Origin: an uncultured Tenacibaculum sp.
GTDB taxonomy: Bacteria; Bacteroidota; Bacteroidia; Flavobacteriales; Flavobacteriaceae
NCBI RefSeq assembly: GCF_947504135.1
Contig: NZ_CANNGG010000002.1
Coordinates: 434,001 to 498,000, forward strand
Reading direction: 5' to 3'
DNA length: 64,000 bases
The notes below the pieces were generated by a model. The model was given only the letters and a program-made list of their open reading frames with translations. It was not told where the DNA came from and searched no databases. Numbering within the stretch: position 1 is the first letter of the stretch; the number at the start of each line of letters is the position of its first letter. A program made the position numbers and the translations under genes. Shown here in pieces: positions 60,122 through 64,000 of this stretch.

Positions 60122-61441
60122 ATGGAGAAATACATACCAAACATCTTTTTTGCACTCATTTTAATTGCAGGTATCGGGTATTTTGTAATAAATGTTCGTA
60201 AGCTGATACGCAACATTAAATTAGGAAAAGATATTGATAGAAGTGATAGAAAGCCAGAACGTTGGAAAAACATGGCGAAAATTGCTTTAGGACAATATAA
60301 AATGGTACGTCGCCCTGTTTCAGGTATTTTACACATCGTTGTGTATGTTGGTTTTATTTTAATCAATATCGAAATGTTAGAGATCGTTATTGATGGACTA
60401 TTCGGTACACACCGTGTTTTTCAACCAATTCTAGGAAATGCTTTATATGGTTTCTTAATTGGTAGTTTTGAAGTATTAGCTTTGTTAGTTTTAATAGCAG
60501 TAATAGTTTTTTGGTTCCGAAGAAATATTGAAAAGGTAAAACGTTTTTGGAACAAAGAAATGGAAGGTTGGCCTAAAAATGATGGTAATATCATTTTATA
60601 CTTTGAAATGGTATTAATGACTTTATTTTTAGTAATGAATGCAACAGATGTTGCTTTTCAAGAAGCAGGAGTAGGAAATGTAGTTTCTCAATTTGTAGCG
60701 CCTTGGTTTGATGGGTTTTCTAATGAATCGTTACATATTATTGAAAAAACAGCTTGGTGGTTACATATCGTAGGAATTTTAATTTTCTTAAACTATTTAT
60801 ACTACTCTAAACACTTACATATTTTATTAGCCTTTCCTAATACGTTTTTTGCAAACTTAAACCCTAAAGGACAGTTTAATAATTTAGAAGCGGTAACTAA
60901 GGAAGTAAAAATGATGATGGACCCAGATGCTGATCCATATGCTATGCCTGAAGAAGGAGAGGATGAAGGTGAACCAGAAAAATTTGGAGCATCAGATGTA
61001 ACCGATTTAAACTGGGTGCAGTTAATGAATGCTTACACTTGTACAGAGTGTGGACGTTGTACATCATCTTGTCCTGCAAACTTAACAGGTAAAGAATTGT
61101 CACCACGTGCTATTATGATGAAAACACGTGACCGTTTAGAAGAAGTAGGAAAGAATATTGATGCAAACGGAGGTACGTTTGTTGATGACGGAAAGCAATT
61201 ATTAAACGATTATATTACTCCAGAAGAACTATGGGCATGTACAAGTTGTAATGCTTGTGTACAAGAATGTCCTGTAAATATTGATCCATTATCAATCATT
61301 ATGGATATGCGTCGTTATTTGGTAATGGAAGAATCAGCAGCTCCACAAGAGTTGAATATGATGATGACTAATATTGAAAATAACGGAGCACCTTGGCAGT
61401 ATAGTCAAATGGATAGATTAAACTGGAAAGACGAAGAGTAG
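60122..61441 (+). CDS. Membrane-bound 4Fe-4S dicluster protein (HdrC/EtfD N-terminal half-like)
   Basis: A 439-residue protein with about five helices in the first 230 residues, forming a NarI-like membrane domain with possible haem-ligand His residues in GILHIVVYVGFILIN and TAWWLHIVGILIFLN. A cytoplasmic ferredoxin domain follows with two full clusters, CTECGRCTSSCPANL (about residue 303) and CTSCNACVQECPVNI (about 378). The next gene encodes the CCG-domain partner, so the pair resembles a split HdrDE, LutA/GlcF or EtfD complex passing electrons to menaquinone. No flavoprotein or dehydrogenase gene is adjacent. The donor is therefore unknown; an electron-transferring flavoprotein is one candidate. 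Confidence 0.88.
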   Translation: MEKYIPNIFFALILIAGIGYFVINVRKLIRNIKLGKDIDRSDRKPERWKNMAKIALGQYKMVRRPVSGILHIVVYVGFILINIEMLEIVIDGLFGTHRVFQPILGNALYGFLIGSFEVLALLVLIAVIVFWFRRNIEKVKRFWNKEMEGWPKNDGNIILYFEMVLMTLFLVMNATDVAFQEAGVGNVVSQFVAPWFDGFSNESLHIIEKTAWWLHIVGILIFLNYLYYSKHLHILLAFPNTFFANLNPKGQFNNLEAVTKEVKMMMDPDADPYAMPEEGEDEGEPEKFGASDVTDLNWVQLMNAYTCTECGRCTSSCPANLTGKELSPRAIMMKTRDRLEEVGKNIDANGGTFVDDGKQLLNDYITPEELWACTSCNACVQECPVNIDPLSIIMDMRRYLVMEESAAPQELNMMMTNIENNGAPWQYSQMDRLNWKDEE

Positions 61442-61532
61442 TTTTAACTACTTCATTCCGTAAAATTAAAGAGTAACCTCTGTTTGAGGTTGTAAACAAA
61501 AAAATAGTTCAACAATTAAACGATAAAGAATT

Positions 61533-62312
61533 ATGAACGTACCAACAATGGCAGATATGATGGCTCAAGGAAAACAACCAGAAGTGTTGTTTTGGGTAGG
61601 AGCTGCAGGAAGTTATGATGATAGAGCAAAAAAAATAACAAGAGCTTTCGTAAAAATATTACAACAAGCAGGAGTTGACTTTGCAGTATTAGGTACCGAA
61701 GAAAGTTCAACAGGAGACGCAGCAAAGCGCGCCGGAAATGAGTTTTTATTTCAAATGCAAGCTGTTACTAATATTGAAGTTTTAAATGCTTACGAAGTAA
61801 AAACAATTGTTACTTGTGATCCACATTCATTTAATACCTTAAAAAATGAATATCCAGGATTAGGAGGTAAGTATAAAGTATATCACCACACTCAGTATAT
61901 TAGTAAGTTAATTAAAGAAGGGCGTTTAACTATTGAAGACGAAAATTTAAACGGTAAGCGTTTAACGTATCACGACCCATGTTATTTAGGACGTGCAAAT
62001 GATGTATATGAAAGTCCACGTGAGTTAATTCGTCGTTTAGGAGTAAAGGTGACTGAAATGAAACGTCATAAGTCAACTGCATTATGTTGTGGAGCAGGAG
62101 GAGCACAAATGTTTAAAGAACCTGAAAAAGGAGATAAGGATATTAATGTATTAAGAACAGAAGATGCTTTAGAAACGAATCCACAAATTATAGCTACCGG
62201 ATGTCCTTACTGTAATACCATGATGACTGATGGTGTAAAATTCAAAGAAAAAGAAGCACAAATAGAAGTAAAAGATATTGCAGAGTTAATTGCAGAGGCT
62301 AATAATTTGTAA
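61533..62312 (+). CDS. CCG-domain iron-sulfur protein (HdrB/EtfD C-terminal half-like)
   Basis: A 259-residue cytoplasmic protein of the CCG (cysteine-rich) family and partner of the membrane protein upstream. The second CCG domain is complete: YHDPCYLGRAND, ALCCGAGGAQMF and ATGCPYCNTMMTD. The first domain keeps its frame (WVGAAGSYDD, LGTEESSTGDAAKRAGNEF, TCDPHSFNTLKNEYP) but lacks the expected cysteines: Ala24, Ser59, Asp96 and Ser99 stand at the sites where I expect Cys, with one Cys at 95. So only one cluster appears possible. An EtfD-like or heterodisulfide-reductase-like role is inferred. menA follows after a hairpin. Confidence 0.86.
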   Translation: MNVPTMADMMAQGKQPEVLFWVGAAGSYDDRAKKITRAFVKILQQAGVDFAVLGTEESSTGDAAKRAGNEFLFQMQAVTNIEVLNAYEVKTIVTCDPHSFNTLKNEYPGLGGKYKVYHHTQYISKLIKEGRLTIEDENLNGKRLTYHDPCYLGRANDVYESPRELIRRLGVKVTEMKRHKSTALCCGAGGAQMFKEPEKGDKDINVLRTEDALETNPQIIATGCPYCNTMMTDGVKFKEKEAQIEVKDIAELIAEANNL

Positions 62313-62335
62313 TAGTAAAAAATATAAATTGTGTT

Positions 62336-62355
62336 ATTCCCGCGAAAGCGGGAAT
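62336..62355. repeat. Small GC-rich hairpin with GAAA loop between the Fe-S genes and menA
   Basis: An eight-bp stem (attcccgc and its complement) closes a GAAA tetraloop at 62344-62347. A T-rich stretch follows after four bases, so it may terminate the redox genes just before the menA start. The attcccgcgaaagcgggaat pattern is a common intergenic repeat in several phyla, and its flanks (gttatt before, aatct after) recall the element at 23936. Confidence 0.6.
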
Positions 62356-62368
62356 CTTATTTTTAAGA

Positions 62369-63319
62369 ATGATTAAAAACTACATAAAAGCAGCACGTTT
62401 ACGTACATTACCTCTTTCTGTTTCAGGGATTATTGTTGGAGCCTTTTTAGGGGCGAATGAATCTTTTTTGAAGGCATCTTTAGATTTATTTGACACAACT
62501 ATAAATATAGGAAACAAAAACATATTTGAATCTCCAATCTTCTGGTTAGCCATTTTAACTACTATTGGATTTCAAGTACTTTCTAATTTTGCGAATGATT
62601 ACGGAGATGGAGTAAAAGGTACGGATAATGAAAGAGAAGGGGAAGCACGTATGGTAGCTTCAGGAACAATTACTCCAAAACAAATGAAGTTAGCAATGAT
62701 TATTACAGGAGCCATTACAACTATTATAGCATTGCTACTGATTTATGTTTCCTTTGGCAAAGACAACTTTTTATATTCAGTAATTTTCTTCGGATTAGGA
62801 ATTGCATCTATCATAGCTGCTATAAAATATACAGTAGGTAAATCTGCCTATGGTTACAGTGGATTTGGAGATGTTTTCGTTTTTATCTTTTTCGGATTGT
62901 TAGCAGTAGTAGGAACGTACTTTTTATACACTAAAGATCTAAACTTTATCATTTTTTTACCCGCAATAACTGTCGGATTATTAAGTACAGCAGTGTTGAA
63001 TTTAAATAACATGCGAGATAGAGAGAATGATGCTAAATCAGGAAAAAACACGTTGGTAGTGAAAATGGGATCTGAATCGGCAAAAATGTATCACTACTTT
63101 TTAATTATCGCATCATTTCTTTTTGCATTGTTATATGTGGTTATCAAGGATCACTCACCAACTCAATTTCTATTTATTGTAGCTTACATTCCTTTGGCAA
63201 AACATCTGTTTTTTGTGTACAAAAATAAAGAAGAAGCGTTGTTAGATGGAGAGCTAAAAAAAGTAGCATTAAGTACCTTTTTATTTTCAATTTTATTTGG
63301 ATTGGGGCAAATTTTGTAA
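62369..63319 (+). CDS. menA: 1,4-dihydroxy-2-naphthoate octaprenyltransferase
   Basis: MenA attaches the polyprenyl tail to dihydroxynaphthoate in menaquinone synthesis, within the inner membrane. The 316-residue UbiA-fold protein has about eight helices. The first Asp-rich motif is NFANDYGDGVKGTDNEREGE (near residue 75), the second NLNNMRDRENDAKSGKNTL (near residue 210). The opening KAARLRTLPLSVSGIIVGAF is typical of MenA. It lies beside the Fe-S module that probably uses menaquinone. A hairpin lies 14 bases before the start codon. Confidence 0.93.
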   Translation: MIKNYIKAARLRTLPLSVSGIIVGAFLGANESFLKASLDLFDTTINIGNKNIFESPIFWLAILTTIGFQVLSNFANDYGDGVKGTDNEREGEARMVASGTITPKQMKLAMIITGAITTIIALLLIYVSFGKDNFLYSVIFFGLGIASIIAAIKYTVGKSAYGYSGFGDVFVFIFFGLLAVVGTYFLYTKDLNFIIFLPAITVGLLSTAVLNLNNMRDRENDAKSGKNTLVVKMGSESAKMYHYFLIIASFLFALLYVVIKDHSPTQFLFIVAYIPLAKHLFFVYKNKEEALLDGELKKVALSTFLFSILFGLGQIL

Positions 63320-63334
63320 CTTCCCTGAAAAAAT

Positions 63335-64000
63335 ATGACGAAAAAAATTTTAAATCTTTTTGTAGCTGTTGTTTTATTAACGGCTTGTAATGACGGAGGC
63401 AAAAACCTTGAGTCTTATGGTAATAATAAGGCTTTAGGGAATATGGTAATTGATAAAGATATAGAAGAATCAGTAGAGTTAAAAGGAAATAATGAAGCTC
63501 CAGTAGTTGAAAGAAAATTAATTAAAACTGGAAATGTATCTTTTGAGACAAATGATTTATCTGCAACAAGAAACCACATAGAACAAGTATTAAAAAAATA
63601 CAACGGTTATATCTCTACCGATAATGAATACAAATCTTCACAAAGTATTACGACCAATTTAACTGTTAGAATTCCTTCTAAAAATTTTGATGCTTTTTTG
63701 AATGAAATTTCTTCAAAAGTAGCACGATTTGATAATAAAAACATATCTGTAAATGATGTAACAGAGCAGTTTTTAGATGTTGAAGCTCGTTTAAAAGTAA
63801 AAAAAGAGTTAGAGCAGCGTTATAGTGAGATATTAAAAAAAGCCTCTTCGGTAAAAGAAATTATAGAGGTAGAAAGAGAATTAAACAAGGTAAGATCAGA
63901 AATAGAATCGATGGAAGGTCGCCTAAAATATTTACAAAATCAAGTATCCTATTCAACCTTAACAATCCGATTTTATAAAACAGAAATAAGCAAAGCGTAT
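63335..64000 (+). CDS. DUF4349-domain lipoprotein (3' end beyond the window)
   Basis: The first 222 codons of a longer gene; the frame is still open at the window edge. The N-terminus is a lipoprotein signal with lipobox LTAC, giving Cys18 as lipidation site. The rest matches a DUF4349-type domain: TGNVSFETNDLSATRNHIEQ, VRIPSKNFDAFLNEISSK, ISVNDVTEQFLDVEARLKVK, and a coiled coil (about residues 140-205) before a strand YSTLTIRFYKTE. A C-terminal membrane helix is expected past the edge. Function of the family is unknown. It follows menA by 15 bases and may share its transcript. Confidence 0.82.
   Translation, partial: MTKKILNLFVAVVLLTACNDGGKNLESYGNNKALGNMVIDKDIEESVELKGNNEAPVVERKLIKTGNVSFETNDLSATRNHIEQVLKKYNGYISTDNEYKSSQSITTNLTVRIPSKNFDAFLNEISSKVARFDNKNISVNDVTEQFLDVEARLKVKKELEQRYSEILKKASSVKEIIEVERELNKVRSEIESMEGRLKYLQNQVSYSTLTIRFYKTEISKAY

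Overview
The window is an AT-rich chromosomal stretch from a gliding member of the Bacteroidota, family Flavobacteriaceae. A Tenacibaculum-like genus is a guess from overall protein character. Supporting signs are the TAnnTTTG -7 promoter elements, the general lack of Shine-Dalgarno sequences, type IX secretion (T9SS) sorting domains, a complete sprC-sprD-sprB-sprF gliding operon and a menaquinone biosynthesis gene. I see no tRNA, rRNA, CRISPR array, IS element, prophage or plasmid gene. Most of the window is ordinary core genome.

Layout. 1-4.1 kb: a small membrane ORF plus a sodium/solute symporter, then nnr (NAD(P)HX repair) and cmk on the minus strand. 4.4-23.9 kb: the gliding operon, with SprC, a SprD-like PorP/SprF protein carrying SPOR-like repeats, a giant 4822-residue SprB adhesin, and SprF. 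23.9-30.1 kb: a palindromic repeat element, then rluF, tgt, an LptF/G permease, an EamA transporter, accA and a CDF metal transporter. 30.1-31.0 kb: a decayed NAD-dependent epimerase. 31-33.8 kb: three tandem secreted TonB-C-domain paralogues. 33.9-38.1 kb: a cyclophilin-FKBP fusion, an outer-membrane barrel and prfC. 38.2-40.1 kb: idi, a PTPS/QueD protein and manA. 40.2-40.95 kb: a little-understood minus-strand locus with two tiny ORFs around a terminator. 41-42.4 kb: a HAD phosphatase and a CAT-like acetyltransferase. 43-46.1 kb: a Spy-like protein, an anti-sigma-like protein and an ECF sigma factor, then a large conserved protein of unknown function. 46.2-50.3 kb: an MBL hydrolase, yaaA, sanA, sdaA and a DUF2853 gene. 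50.5-54.5 kb: a TPR protein, pfkA, gap and mgsA. 54.7-64 kb: ridA, lptD, an amidase, an MCE protein, a two-gene iron-sulfur redox module, menA and a truncated DUF4349 lipoprotein.

How the genes work together. The spr operon makes the mobile surface adhesin and its secretion partners. lptD, the LptF/G permease, the amidase and the MCE protein serve envelope assembly. pfkA, gap and mgsA form a glycolysis/bypass group. menA and the HdrC/HdrB-like pair point to menaquinone-linked electron transfer.

The best leads are: (1) the nested super-repeat architecture of SprB, in which one copy of a ~1.75-kb cassette carries a ~500-bp insertion encoding a jelly-roll-like domain; (2) a tRNA-guanine transglycosylase with all three zinc cysteines replaced but the histidine kept; (3) an HdrB/EtfD-type protein whose first CCG cluster has lost its cysteines; (4) the promoter-microORF-terminator-microORF locus at 40.57-40.94 kb; (5) the palindromic intergenic elements near 23.9 and 54.6 kb. 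I could run no similarity searches. Family names rest on recognised motifs and remembered family features.
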